In this document: positions 18,265 through 26,886 of the stretch, in pieces
Position numbering within the stretch: position 1 is the first letter of the stretch
Layout: every line of letters begins with the position of its first letter
Assembly: GCF_029537375.1 (NCBI RefSeq)
Contig: NZ_CP120679.1
Location: forward strand, 4,197,501 to 4,261,500
Length of the DNA: 64,000 nt
Reading direction: 5' to 3'
Source of the DNA: Bacillus sp. HSf4
GTDB taxonomy: Bacteria > Bacillota > Bacilli > Bacillales > Bacillaceae
Notes under the pieces: model-generated
The model's database searches: none
Told to the model about the DNA's origin: nothing
The model's input: the letters and a program-made list of their open reading frames with translations, nothing else
Translations under genes and position numbers: made by a program

Positions 18265-20073
18265 TTACCTTAATGTGATGATCCATTTTCCTGTTTCGAC
18301 CCGGTTTTGGCCGGTTTTCTCAATATCACTGTATTGGTGCGGATTTGTCACCACAACCGGTGTTGTGACATCAAAGCCCTCCTGTTTTAGCGCTTCCAAA
18401 TCGAATTCCGCGAGAATATCACCCCGTTTCACTTTTTGCCCTTGAACGACTTTTGGATCAAAATGCTTCCCTTCCAGTTTGACAGTATCGATACCGATAT
18501 GAATGAGGATTTCGGCTTGATGTTCGGTTGTGATGCCGTATGCATGCCCTGACGGAAAAACGGTTGTCACAACCCCGTCCGCCGGGGCAGCAGCGATCCC
18601 CTTTGCCGGCAGCACAGCAATGCCTTCCCCGATCGCTCCCGATGAAAAAACGTTGTCGGATACTTCCGCCAGCGGCAGCACATCTCCCTGCAAAGGGCTG
18701 AAAATCTGTTCACCGGAATGCCGCTGCTTTTTCTCTTCTGCAGGATCATCAAAGCCGACAATATATGTGAGTGCAATCGATAAAACAAAAGAGACTGATA
18801 TTCCGGTGATAAAGCCGAGAAACCCCGGTCCGTAAAAAATCGGAATCGTCAGCAACCCCGGCGCACCCGAAGCGATGGCAATGCTGTGGGAATAGCCGAT
18901 GATCGCTCCGCCGACAGCGGCGCTGATGACACCGCATACAAACGGCTTTTTCAGCCTCAGAGTGACACCGTAGACAGCCGGCTCAGTGATGCCGAACATC
19001 CCCGTTATGGCGGTTGATCCTGCCAAAGCCTTCAGCTTCTTGTTTTTCGTCTTGAGCATGACCCCGAATGCCGCCCCTGTTTGGGCAAACACGGCGGCGG
19101 CCGTCGCAGGCTTGATATAATCCTTTCCATGGACGGCAATGTTATTGAGAATCACCGGAACGATGCCCCAGTGAATCCCGAAGATGACAAGGATTTGCCA
19201 CAGCGCCGCAATGATCGCCCCGGCCAGAACCGGACTGACATCAAAAACGGATAAAATCGCAGCTGCGATACCATTTCCCGCATATACGCCAAGCGGTCCG
19301 AAAATGATTAAGGTCAGCGGCACCATCACCACCAGACAGATTAAAGGGGTGATAAAATTTTTAACGCTTTCATGAATGACATGCATGCAGTACTTTTCAA
19401 GCCAGCTCATCACATAGACGGCAAGAATGATCGGGATCACCGTCGAAGTGTAATTCATCAAAACGACGGGAATTCCGAAAAACACCGGATCTGCCCCGCT
19501 GTTTTTCAATTCAAGGATGGATGGATAAATTAAAGCTCCCGCAATCGTCAGCGCCACAAAAATGTTCGCGCCGAATTTTCTGGCTGCCGTGACGGCCAAT
19601 AGAAGAGGCAGAAAGTAAAATAAACTGTCGGCTGCCGCGTACAGAATCGTGTAAGTCGTCTCCTCGGCCGTCAGCCAGCCGGCGTTTGTGCAAATCAAAA
19701 GCAGCCCTTTTAAAATCCCGGCTCCCGCCATGACGCCAAGCAGGGGCGTGAAGATGCTGGATACGATATCTACTAATCTTCCAGCAAGATTCCCTTTTTC
19801 ACCGGAATCAGCCGCCGGCTCTGCCAAGATATTCGATATCCGGCCGATCTCTTTGTAGACCTCGGGAACATGGTTGCCGATGACGACCTGAAACTGGCCC
19901 CCGCTCTCCACCACCGTCACAACTCCGTCGGTCTCTTCAAGCGCTTTTTGATCCGCCCTTGAGCGATCCTTTAATGTAAAACGCAGCCTTGTTGCACAAT
20001 GAACTAAAGAAGCGACATTTTTTTCTCCCCCTACAAGTCTTAAAATATTCTTGGCTAAAGTTTGCACATCCAT
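18265..20073 (-). CDS. bglP: Beta-glucoside PTS permease EIIBCA
   Basis: 602 residues from the ATG at 20073 (GGGAGGG upstream); the longer start at 20094 has no RBS. Order is EIIB (phospho-Cys in LVHCATRLRF), EIIC with about ten TM helices (about 95-450), then EIIA with His in [16 protein letters not shown], all as in BglP/BglF. It imports and phosphorylates beta-glucosides such as salicin or arbutin, and in the family also controls the cognate antiterminator by phosphorylation. Two antiterminator sites precede it. Paralogous to 37072-38916. Confidence 0.93.
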   Translation of the reverse strand: MDVQTLAKNILRLVGGEKNVASLVHCATRLRFTLKDRSRADQKALEETDGVVTVVESGGQFQVVIGNHVPEVYKEIGRISNILAEPAADSGEKGNLAGRLVDIVSSIFTPLLGVMAGAGILKGLLLICTNAGWLTAEETTYTILYAAADSLFYFLPLLLAVTAARKFGANIFVALTIAGALIYPSILELKNSGADPVFFGIPVVLMNYTSTVIPIILAVYVMSWLEKYCMHVIHESVKNFITPLICLVVMVPLTLIIFGPLGVYAGNGIAAAILSVFDVSPVLAGAIIAALWQILVIFGIHWGIVPVILNNIAVHGKDYIKPATAAAVFAQTGAAFGVMLKTKNKKLKALAGSTAITGMFGITEPAVYGVTLRLKKPFVCGVISAAVGGAIIGYSHSIAIASGAPGLLTIPIFYGPGFLGFITGISVSFVLSIALTYIVGFDDPAEEKKQRHSGEQIFSPLQGDVLPLAEVSDNVFSSGAIGEGIAVLPAKGIAAAPADGVVTTVFPSGHAYGITTEHQAEILIHIGIDTVKLEGKHFDPKVVQGQKVKRGDILAEFDLEALKQEGFDVTTPVVVTNPHQYSDIEKTGQNRVETGKWIITLR

Positions 20074-20100
20074 CCGTGACCATCCCTCCCGCATCTTTAA

Positions 20101-20173
20101 AAAATAAAAAACCTAAACAAAGCCCGTCAAAAAAGGCTTTGCTTAGGTTTTGCCTGCCGAACAGTAACAATCC
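20101..20173 (-). promoter_or_regulatory. LicT-type antiterminator site (RAT) and overlapping terminator, proximal copy
   Basis: The minus-strand RNA begins GGATTGTTACTG and ends GGCAAAACCTA (20144-20173), the conserved RAT pattern. Its 3' end overlaps the stem AACCTAAGCAAAGCC/GGCTTTGTTTAGGTT (20110-20149) followed by a U run (20101-20109). Binding of an active BglG-family protein would hold the RAT and let RNA polymerase reach bglP. Confidence 0.92.
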
Positions 20174-20194
20174 TTATGCTGAAGTATGATAAAC

Positions 20195-20284
20195 ATAAAA
20201 AAACCTAAATTACTCATGATAAACAGGCGCACACGTCCCGCATCACAGTAATTTAGGTTTTGCCTGCATGACCAGTAACAATCC
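20195..20284 (-). promoter_or_regulatory. LicT-type RAT and terminator, distal copy
   Basis: A second RAT (20254-20284; GGATTGTTACTGG ... GGCAAAACCTA) overlaps a 13-bp stem (20202-20214 with 20247-20259) enclosing about 32 nt and ending in a U run. It lies between licT and the proximal RAT, so read-through from licT must pass two switches in series. Confidence 0.92.
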
Positions 20285-20341
20285 TAAATAATAGATTGAT
20301 ATTTTTTGATTTAAGTCCAAATTAGCATACCTGCAACAGGT

Positions 20342-20355
20342 TGTCAACGCTTTCA
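20342..20355 (-). promoter_or_regulatory. CcpA cre site in the licT-bglP interval
   Basis: Minus strand TGAAAGCGTTGACA fits the cre consensus fully. The same 14-mer occurs at 39184-39197 before the second bgl operon. Confidence 0.75.
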
Positions 20356-20372
20356 TTTTTCGTATAATCCCT

Positions 20373-21206
20373 CTATCCTTGATGAACGACTCTCTCGATG
20401 TGAATCGTTAAATACAACAGTTCTTCGCTTGTTAGTTCATGACCGTATTCCTTTTGAATGTACTGCCTGATTTTTTCGGTGCATACATAAGCATCACGGT
20501 ATTTATTTTTCACAGTATCAAACAAAAAGTCGTCTTTGCTTTTCATATAGGTGCCGCTGAACAGCCGCTGCGCAAAAAACTTTAAATGGGTGATGAATCG
20601 GTAATAATGGAGCGATTCTTCATCAAAATCGATATGAAAATGATATTTGACGATGCTTAATATTTCCTGCATCACTTTTGTGATGTTGACAATGTTCGGC
20701 ATTTCTTCATTCAGCTCGGCGTTCACAATATGGAGCGCGATAAAAGCGGCTTCGTCTTCAGGAAGAGCGATCCCCGTCTTATCTTCAATGATCTGCAAGG
20801 CCTCTCTGCCAATGGCAAACTCGTCTTTATAAAGCCGCTTTGTCTCCCAGAGCAAGGCGTTTTTAATCTCAAGACCCTTTTGCTGCCTTTCGACCGCAAA
20901 ATGAATATGGTCTGTCAGCGATACATAGATGCTGTCATTCAGTTTTTTGCCGAGCTTCATTTTCGCATAGCTGATGATCTCTTCCGATATTTCCATAAAT
21001 TCGATCGGAATTTCGTCCAACAGCGTCTTAAACCGTTCTGATACATCTTTATTGTCAAGCCTGAAAATCTTTTCGATCCTCGTTTCATCGACCGGCTCGC
21101 CGGGCTTTTTTTGAAAAGCGATTCCCCTGCCCATGACCACTAATTCCTGACCTTGTTCATTCCAAACGCTGATCACATTATTATTGATCACTTTGGCAAT
21201 TTTCAC
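20373..21206 (-). CDS. licT: LicT/BglG-family RNA-binding transcription antiterminator
   Basis: 277 residues from a GTG at 21206 (MKIAKVINNNVISVWNEQGQ), with GGGAG upstream; a longer ATG start at 21227 lacks the conserved N-terminus. The CAT RNA-binding domain spans about 1-55 (VVMGRGIAFQKKPGE), followed by PRD1 (His in SLTDHIHFAVER) and PRD2 (His in YRFITHLKFFAQR and LYLTIHIERV). B. subtilis LicT has the same length. Phosphorylation of PRD histidines by EII or HPr sets activity. The three RAT sites in the window are its expected targets. Confidence 0.93.
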   Translation of the reverse strand: MKIAKVINNNVISVWNEQGQELVVMGRGIAFQKKPGEPVDETRIEKIFRLDNKDVSERFKTLLDEIPIEFMEISEEIISYAKMKLGKKLNDSIYVSLTDHIHFAVERQQKGLEIKNALLWETKRLYKDEFAIGREALQIIEDKTGIALPEDEAAFIALHIVNAELNEEMPNIVNITKVMQEILSIVKYHFHIDFDEESLHYYRFITHLKFFAQRLFSGTYMKSKDDFLFDTVKNKYRDAYVCTEKIRQYIQKEYGHELTSEELLYLTIHIERVVHQG

Positions 21207-21277
21207 ATCGCGCCACTCCCATCTCATATAAACTAAGGGGATTTTTTATGTTGCTTTTTTCTTATCTTTACACATTG

Positions 21278-21305
21278 ATTGTACAACCTTTTTAAATTGG
21301 GTCAA
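21278..21305 (-). promoter_or_regulatory. SigA promoter of licT
   Basis: Minus strand TTGACC (21300-21305), 16-bp spacer, TACAAT (21278-21283), about 70 bp upstream of the GTG start. Confidence 0.65.
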
Positions 21306-21346
21306 TGATTTTCAGTCAATCGTCCCCTGAAAGTTTCTGATTTCTA

Positions 21347-21371
21347 ATAAAAAAAGAGCCGTTTTCGGCTC
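21347..21371 (-). terminator. Terminator of the tenA-ykoEDC operon
   Basis: GAGCCG (21356-21361) pairs with CGGCTC (21366-21371) over TTTT; a run of Ts follows on the minus strand. It also closes the region upstream of licT. Confidence 0.85.
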
Positions 21372-21400
21372 TGACATCATGAAAATGTTATTTTATCCCA

Positions 21401-22135
21401 TTATGTTATCCGTAAAATGACCGCCACGGCCAAGAGCAGCCCTGCCAAATAAACAGCATCTTTTGCGTAAAGCCGTGTCGTTTGATAATATGTCCTGTTT
21501 TTCGTACCCGTAAAACCGCGCGCTTCCATGGCCACCGCGATTCTTTCAGATTTGCGGATACCTTGCGAGAACAGCGGCAGCGCATAGCGGATAAAAGCTT
21601 TCCAGCTGTTTTTTTGCTTATAGCCCCTGATTTTATGGGCCGCTTTCATCTGCGCCAGCTCTGATTGAAACAACGGAATGAACCGGAAACCAGCCAACAG
21701 ACCGTACGCCCATTTTGGCGGCATTCTGCATTGATGGATCAAGCTCATGATAAACCGCGTTAAATCGGTTGTCGACGTAAACAGCAGGCCGTATGTAACA
21801 AACCCGAGCATCCTTAGTGCAATCGTCAGGCCATGGCTGGCGCTTTCCTTGGTCACATGAAACCAGGCCCATTGCCACAGCGTTTCTTCGCCTTTTCCGA
21901 AAGCGGCCATCATCCAAAAGACGAGAATGAAAAACATGAGATAAGGCAAAAAACGTTTCAGCAAATAAGCCAATGTCCAGCCGCCGAGAAAGATGCCGAT
22001 CAATAACGCGAGCAGCCAAATCAAAAATGTTGCTTTCGGATTTGTTACAGCCATTAAGATGCACATCACAAGCAGATTGGAAAAGAGCTTTGCACTGGGG
22101 TTCAGTGTTGACAGAAGCGATTGATTGCTTTTCAT
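21401..22135 (-). CDS. ykoC: ECF transporter transmembrane (T) component, YkoC-like
   Basis: 244 residues with five or six TM helices. The two coupling-helix signatures of EcfT proteins are present: AHKIRGYK in the middle and AMEARGFTG near the C-terminus. Its ATG overlaps the stop of the double-ATPase gene by 4 bp (ATGA), so translation is coupled. With YkoD and YkoE it forms a dedicated ECF importer for hydroxymethylpyrimidine/thiamine-type substrates, as the TPP riboswitch upstream implies. Confidence 0.9.
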   Translation of the reverse strand: MKSNQSLLSTLNPSAKLFSNLLVMCILMAVTNPKATFLIWLLALLIGIFLGGWTLAYLLKRFLPYLMFFILVFWMMAAFGKGEETLWQWAWFHVTKESASHGLTIALRMLGFVTYGLLFTSTTDLTRFIMSLIHQCRMPPKWAYGLLAGFRFIPLFQSELAQMKAAHKIRGYKQKNSWKAFIRYALPLFSQGIRKSERIAVAMEARGFTGTKNRTYYQTTRLYAKDAVYLAGLLLAVAVILRIT

Positions 22136-23721
22136 ACCGGCACCTGCTCCTTTCTGGCGTGCAGCAGCTGGTAGTGAAGCGGCGGCAGCAATGAAAATGT
22201 CCGCACCAACCGTTGATCGGAGAATAACCGGGACGGGGTTCCTTGAAAAGCGGCTTTTCCTTGATGGAAGACGATGACTTGATCCGAATGCTCATCAACG
22301 ATATCCATGTCATGAGTTACCATGACGATCGTCGTTCCCCGTTCCTGCCGCTCTTTTAACCGTCTGATCAGTTCCCCCGCCGTTTTTTCGTCCTGGCCGA
22401 ATGTCGGTTCATCAAGCAGCAGCAGATCCTGATCGAACAAAAGCATCGTCGCCACGCTCAAGCGCCGTTTCTGCCCCAGACTCAGTGTAAAGGGATGGGC
22501 CTGCGCATGTGAGACGAGTCCGAATTCCTCCAGCAATTCTGCCGTCTTCCGCTGAACAAGTTCTTCTGACCAACCTCTCTGTCTTGCGCCAAAAGCGATT
22601 TCCTCAAATACCGTATCCTGAATAAATTGGAGCTCCGGGTTTTGAAAGACAAAGCCGGTTTTTTCGTACAATAGACGGTCAGGCCATTTTTTCAGCTCGC
22701 AATCCTCCAGATAAATCCGGCCTTTCTTGACTGCTTCCAGCCTGATCAAACTTTTTAAAAAGGTGCTTTTTCCGCTGCCGTTTGCACCGATAACCGATAC
22801 CCATCCTCCTTTTGGAATCCGGAGGTTGATACCGTCGGCCACCGTTTTTTTCAGGTAGCCGATCGCCGCATCTTCGATCCTGATCAAAGCATCGCTCTTC
22901 TTCGGGTCGCTTTTTTCAGCAAGCTCCTTCCTTTTCAGCCTGGCGGAAAGCTTGACGGCAAGCGGGTGCTGTTCGTCTTCGACGACTTCATGCCATGCCG
23001 CCGGATACAGCTTTGGCTGCCAAATCCCAGCAGCTTTCATTTGCTGTCGATAGCGGACGAGAATGTCTTCCGGCTTCCCGTCGGCTATAATCCGCCCGTT
23101 ATTGTCCAACAGGACGACGCGGTCCATCCATTCGATGCAGCCATCCAAGACATGTTCGACAAACACCATCGTCTGGCCGTTTTTTGCGGAAAGGTCTTTC
23201 AGTAAAGCAAATATTTCCTTCCTGCTCGCCGGATCAAGCTGTGCCGTCGGTTCATCAAAAAACAGCATTTCCGGCTCCAGTGCCAAAAGACACGCTAATG
23301 CGAGACGCTGCTTCATTCCGCCTGACAGGGCTTCGATCGGCGTCTTTCTGTCAATATTCAGTCCGACTTGCTCCATGACATTGTCGATGATCTCATTCAT
23401 CTGCTCCGGGGGAACGGAGCGATTTTCAAGGCTGAACGCGATCTCTTCATCAACACGAAGCATACAAAATTGTGTATCAGGGTCTTGAAACATAACCCCT
23501 GCGCTTCTTCTGCGGTCGATCTCGCCTGTGATTTCGGCTTCAATATGTTGAGGGATGATGCCGGAAAGAGCGGAAATCAGCGTCGATTTCCCGCTTCCGC
23601 TCGGACCGAGGATCAACACCTTCTCACCCCTGTGAATCGATAAGGTCACACGGTCCAAAATCGTGTCAGACCGGTTGTAAAAGCGCACGGAAAGATTATT
23701 GCAGCCTAGAAATGAAGTCAT
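22132..23721 (-). CDS. ykoD: ECF transporter ATPase with two fused ABC domains, YkoD-like
   Basis: 529 residues from the ATG at 23721 (MTSFLGCNNLSVRF), which has AAAAGGATG at better spacing than the ATG at 23730. Two ABC cassettes: Walker A GPSGSGKST with signature LSGGMKQRLALA and Walker B MLFFDEPTAQLD, then Walker A GANGSGKST with LSLGQKRRLSVA and LLLLDEPTFGQD. Its start overlaps the end of ykoE by about 26 bp. It energises the ECF vitamin importer. A fused pair is normal for the YkoEDC group. Confidence 0.92.
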   Translation of the reverse strand: MTSFLGCNNLSVRFYNRSDTILDRVTLSIHRGEKVLILGPSGSGKSTLISALSGIIPQHIEAEITGEIDRRRSAGVMFQDPDTQFCMLRVDEEIAFSLENRSVPPEQMNEIIDNVMEQVGLNIDRKTPIEALSGGMKQRLALACLLALEPEMLFFDEPTAQLDPASRKEIFALLKDLSAKNGQTMVFVEHVLDGCIEWMDRVVLLDNNGRIIADGKPEDILVRYRQQMKAAGIWQPKLYPAAWHEVVEDEQHPLAVKLSARLKRKELAEKSDPKKSDALIRIEDAAIGYLKKTVADGINLRIPKGGWVSVIGANGSGKSTFLKSLIRLEAVKKGRIYLEDCELKKWPDRLLYEKTGFVFQNPELQFIQDTVFEEIAFGARQRGWSEELVQRKTAELLEEFGLVSHAQAHPFTLSLGQKRRLSVATMLLFDQDLLLLDEPTFGQDEKTAGELIRRLKERQERGTTIVMVTHDMDIVDEHSDQVIVFHQGKAAFQGTPSRLFSDQRLVRTFSLLPPLHYQLLHARKEQVPV

Positions 23722-24295
23722 TTGATTCATCCTTTTTCCGGTGTTCCTTCATGATGTCATACTGGTCAAGGACGCCGGTTTTCGCGAGGGCGCCGACAAC
23801 GGCTTTGGCCAGCCAGCCGCCCAGAATCATGCCGCTTATGACTTGAATGACAAAAGTCAGAATCAGGGTTTCTGTCGTATAGTAGGCAAATCCGTTCGCG
23901 ATCAGGCTGTAGGTCATGCTGCCGACAGCTGCAAGTGCACCGGACAGCATCAGGGTAAACAGGTTGTAGCGCTTATAGCGAAATATCGCAAACGCGATTT
24001 CCGCACCGGCCCCTTGAAAAACGCCGATCAGCAATGCGGACAAGCCGAAATGACTGCCTGTCAACAGCTCAACCGAGGCCGCGGCCGTTTCGGCAATCAG
24101 CGCCGCCCCGGGCTTGCGGATGATATAGGCAACAATCGGGCTTGCAATCACCCAAATGCCGAACATAAAGTTGGCGCCGACAGGTCCGACAATGGCCGAG
24201 ATCGGCAGCCACAGCGTTGACCAGCCCAAATAAATGACACCGCACGCAACGGACAAAATCACCATCATCACGACTTCTTTTATATTCCAATTCAT
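23696..24295 (-). CDS. ykoE: ECF transporter substrate-binding S component, YkoE-like
   Basis: 199 residues, about six TM helices (MNWNIKEVVMMVILSVACGV onward). It shows features of the YkoE family: WSTLWLPISAIVGPVGANFM and the Gly-rich FQGAGAEIAFAIFRYKRYN. S components bind the substrate; YkoE is assigned to hydroxymethylpyrimidine/thiamine. The ATG overlaps the tenA stop by 4 bp. No ykoF-like binding protein is encoded here, and tenA takes that first operon position. Confidence 0.88.
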   Translation of the reverse strand: MNWNIKEVVMMVILSVACGVIYLGWSTLWLPISAIVGPVGANFMFGIWVIASPIVAYIIRKPGAALIAETAAASVELLTGSHFGLSALLIGVFQGAGAEIAFAIFRYKRYNLFTLMLSGALAAVGSMTYSLIANGFAYYTTETLILTFVIQVISGMILGGWLAKAVVGALAKTGVLDQYDIMKEHRKKDESNDFISRLQ

Positions 24296-24978
24296 CGAGT
24301 CACCGCCTCCATTTCAACCGGCCAGTCTTCCACTGTATAGGCCATTTCCCAAAAACCGTATTCCAGCTGGCAGCTTTGCAAAAAGAGCTCTTTCATTTTC
24401 TTCTTCTCTGCTGCGCCCGCTTCTTTCGCCCATTCATCCAAACGGGCGCAGAACTTCGTGGTGATGGAGACGGTTCTGCCCCCGTAAAAATGGATCCAGT
24501 CATAGAACGGATGTGACGAATCAGGCTGTACTTCTTCAAGGAGCTTTTTGCCGATTTCCCAATATGTCCATGGACAAGGCAGCAAGACAGCTAAAATCTC
24601 TCCAAGCGTCCCTTCGTGCGCCGCCGTCAGCATGTGGCGGATATAATGATGGGCGGACGGGGCCAATGGATAGCCCTGCAGAGATTCATAGTCTGCGCCC
24701 GCAGCCCGGCACAGATTATGATGCGGGTGTACTTCGCTGTTTAAAACAAAGGAAATCTGCTGATGAAACATCTCCATATCTTGGCGGTTATCACACTTGG
24801 AAATGGCGATTCCATAGATTTGGATAAAGGAATTCAAATACTCGACATCTTGTTTCACATAATGGATCAGCTGTTCCTTTTCCAGGCGGCCTGCAGCCAG
24901 TCCCTGAACAAACGGGTGCTGAAAAATCGCTTCAAAAATGGGGTCTGCCTCTCGGCGAAGTTGTGCTGAAAAACTCAT
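24292..24978 (-). CDS. tenA: Aminopyrimidine aminohydrolase TenA (thiaminase II)
   Basis: 228 residues; RBS AAGGAGG precedes ATG 24978. The all-helical TenA fold is recognised by HPFVQGLAAGRL, FYDWIHFYGG and the catalytic Cys in LLPCPWTYWEIGK, with a conserved C-terminal YGFWEMAYTVEDW. It hydrolyses aminomethyl-HMP to HMP so that degraded thiamine can be re-used. It leads an operon with an ECF importer and a TPP riboswitch, which fits a salvage pathway: take up base-degraded thiamine, then regenerate HMP. Confidence 0.93.
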   Translation of the reverse strand: MSFSAQLRREADPIFEAIFQHPFVQGLAAGRLEKEQLIHYVKQDVEYLNSFIQIYGIAISKCDNRQDMEMFHQQISFVLNSEVHPHHNLCRAAGADYESLQGYPLAPSAHHYIRHMLTAAHEGTLGEILAVLLPCPWTYWEIGKKLLEEVQPDSSHPFYDWIHFYGGRTVSITTKFCARLDEWAKEAGAAEKKKMKELFLQSCQLEYGFWEMAYTVEDWPVEMEAVTR

Positions 24979-25043
24979 GACAGAAAGCCTCCTTCATCGA
25001 TTTTAAAAGGAAGGCACAGGGGGATGTAAGAGCGGCTGTTATG

Positions 25044-25074
25044 CAAAAAAGCCGCCCCGACATGGAGCGGCTTT
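25044..25074 (-). terminator. TPP-riboswitch terminator
   Basis: AAAGCCGC (25048-25055) pairs with GCGGCTTT (25067-25074), followed by Ts on the minus strand. It lies between the aptamer and tenA. Confidence 0.88.
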
Positions 25075-25099
25075 GACATAATCACATCAAAAAGAAACC

Positions 25100-25196
25100 G
25101 ACTCCACTTCCCTACGCTAGTATGAACTAGATCAGGTTCAAAGGGTCCAAGATCACTTCTTGTCTCAGCCAGCATGTGGCTCCCCTAGTGGACTTC
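25100..25196 (-). promoter_or_regulatory. TPP (thi-box) riboswitch
   Basis: Minus strand shows the thi-box blocks: CACTAGGGGAGCC, GCTGAGACAAG, GATCTTGGACCCTTTGAACC and TGATCTAGTTCATACTAGCG with GTAGGGAAGTGGAG. TPP binding is expected to favour the terminator ahead of tenA-ykoEDC. Confidence 0.95.
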
Positions 25197-25214
25197 CTAT
25201 TAACATTAACTTTT

Positions 25215-25243
25215 ACTCTACACATCAATGGCCTTGATGTCAA
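25215..25243 (-). promoter_or_regulatory. SigA promoter of the tenA operon with a dyad in the spacer
   Basis: Minus strand -35 TTGACA (25238-25243), 17 bp, then TAGAGT (25215-25220). The spacer holds an inverted repeat ACATCAA/TTGATGT (25222-25240) of unknown meaning. Confidence 0.55.
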
Positions 25244-25377
25244 CCTGCGCCGCGTCAATTGTAAAGATGATGAACACCATTTTAAAACATTTATAGAAAA
25301 ATATTAATTTTCTGAAACTTTTTCTTGCGGTCATCCGTCTAATATATAGAAGTCAAAACCATTTGGAGGGGATATTG

Positions 25378-25539
25378 ATGATGATGTTGATCTTGATTTT
25401 GACGATGACCGGATATTTGTTTTACTCTTTCAGCAAAGACAACCGGCCGGCCAAAAGAAGACAAAAACCTCGGCAGCCTAAACTGACTGTGCTTCGGGAA
25501 CGTCCTTTGACAGCCCCTTCCAATGATGCCAACTGTTAA
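25378..25539 (+). CDS. Small membrane-anchored peptide, 53 residues
   Basis: An ATG at 25378 with TTGGAGGGG upstream opens 53 codons. The N-terminus MMMLILILTMTGYLFYSFSK is a single TM helix; the rest is a short, highly basic then Pro/Thr-rich tail (RPAKRRQKPRQPK ... NDANC). I do not recognise it. It is divergent from the TPP-controlled operon, and a strong hairpin follows, so it is likely a real short transcript. Confidence 0.6.
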   Translation: MMMLILILTMTGYLFYSFSKDNRPAKRRQKPRQPKLTVLRERPLTAPSNDANC

Positions 25540-25556
25540 TTGAACATGAATAATCA

Positions 25557-25583
25557 AAACAGCCGCCCGCAAGGCGGCTGTTT
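25557..25583. terminator. Bidirectional terminator between the small peptide gene and aceA
   Basis: A perfect stem AAACAGCCGCC/GGCGGCTGTTT around CGCAA. A T-rich flank is present on both strands. It serves convergent transcripts. Confidence 0.8.
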
Positions 25584-25590
25584 CGTTGTG

Positions 25591-26868
25591 TTACGGCTGA
25601 AACTGCTCCGCTTCGGTTGACCCTTTCAGCGCTGTTGTAGAGGATGTGCCGCCTGAGACGACCTGTGCCACCTCATCAAAATAGCTTGTTCCGACCTCAC
25701 GCTGGTGCCGTGTCGCAGTATAGCCGTATTTTTCACTGGCGAACTCAGCCTGCTGCAGCTCGGAATACGCCGCCATTCCGCGGTTCTTATACTGGCGGGC
25801 CAGCTCAAACATGCCGTGGTTCAATGCATGGAAACCGGCAAGTGTTACAAATTGGAACTTATACCCCATTTCACCGAGTTCTTTTTGGAAATTCAAGATG
25901 CTGGCATCATCCAGTTTGGCCTTCCAGTTGAACGAAGGAGAGCAGTTATATGCGAGAAGTTTCCCCGGGAATTTTTCATGAATCGCCTGCCTAAACCTGC
26001 GCGCTTCCTCAATGTTCGGTTCAGATGTCTCACACCAGATCAAGTCGGCGTATGGCGCATAGGCCAGGCCTCTGGCAATCGCCTGGTCAAGGCCCGATTT
26101 CGTCTTATAAAACCCTTCTGAGGTGCGTTCACCCGTTAAAAACGGCGCATCATACGGATCAATATCACTTGTGATGAGATCGGCCGCATTGGCGTCCGTC
26201 CGTGCGATCAGAATGGTCGGCACGCCCATGACGTCTGCGGCAAAGCGCGCGGCAATCAGATTGCGAACCGCCGTCTGTGTCGGCAGCAAAACTTTGCCCC
26301 CCAAATGGCCGCATTTTTTTTCGGAGGAAAGCTGGTCTTCAAAATGAACCCCTGCGGCGCCCGCCTCAATCATGCTTTTCATCAGTTCGAACACATTGAG
26401 CTGTCCGCCGAAGCCGGCTTCGGCATCGGCTACGATCGGCGCATACCAATCGATATCTTCTTTCCCTTCCATATAATGAATCTGGTCGGCACGCTGAAGA
26501 GCGCGATTGATTCTTTTCACGACATCCGGAACACTGTTGGCCGGGTACAGGCTTTGATCGGGATACATGCTTCCAGAGAGATTGGCATCGGCGGCCACCT
26601 GCCAGCCGCTTAAATAAACCGCTTTCAACCCAGCCCTTACTTGCTGCATCGCCTGATTTCCGGTTAGAGCCCCGAGCGCCGGGACGAAGTCTTCTGTATG
26701 CAATAGCTTCCACAGCTTTTCCGCGCCCCGCCTTGCGATTGTATATTCCACCTCAAGCGAGCCCCTCAGGCGGATTACGTCTGATGCCTTATACGGCCTA
26801 TTGATTCCGTCCCAGCGTTTATCCTTCTCCCAGCTTTCCTCCATTTGCCTTGCCTTTTCTGACATCAT
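25591..26868 (-). CDS. aceA: Isocitrate lyase
   Basis: 425 residues. The ATG at 26868 is chosen because GGGGAGG lies 9 bp upstream; an earlier ATG directly abuts the aceB stop and would consume this RBS. Signatures: the catalytic Cys loop [14 protein letters not shown], substrate-binding NCSPSFNWK, the TRTD-like [11 protein letters not shown] and the C-terminal [17 protein letters not shown]. It cleaves isocitrate to glyoxylate and succinate. With malate synthase upstream it forms the glyoxylate shunt for growth on acetate, acetoin-derived C2 units or fatty acids. B. subtilis lacks this pair. Confidence 0.96.
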   Translation of the reverse strand: MMSEKARQMEESWEKDKRWDGINRPYKASDVIRLRGSLEVEYTIARRGAEKLWKLLHTEDFVPALGALTGNQAMQQVRAGLKAVYLSGWQVAADANLSGSMYPDQSLYPANSVPDVVKRINRALQRADQIHYMEGKEDIDWYAPIVADAEAGFGGQLNVFELMKSMIEAGAAGVHFEDQLSSEKKCGHLGGKVLLPTQTAVRNLIAARFAADVMGVPTILIARTDANAADLITSDIDPYDAPFLTGERTSEGFYKTKSGLDQAIARGLAYAPYADLIWCETSEPNIEEARRFRQAIHEKFPGKLLAYNCSPSFNWKAKLDDASILNFQKELGEMGYKFQFVTLAGFHALNHGMFELARQYKNRGMAAYSELQQAEFASEKYGYTATRHQREVGTSYFDEVAQVVSGGTSSTTALKGSTEAEQFQP

Positions 26869-26886
26869 CTTCATATTCCTCCCCAT

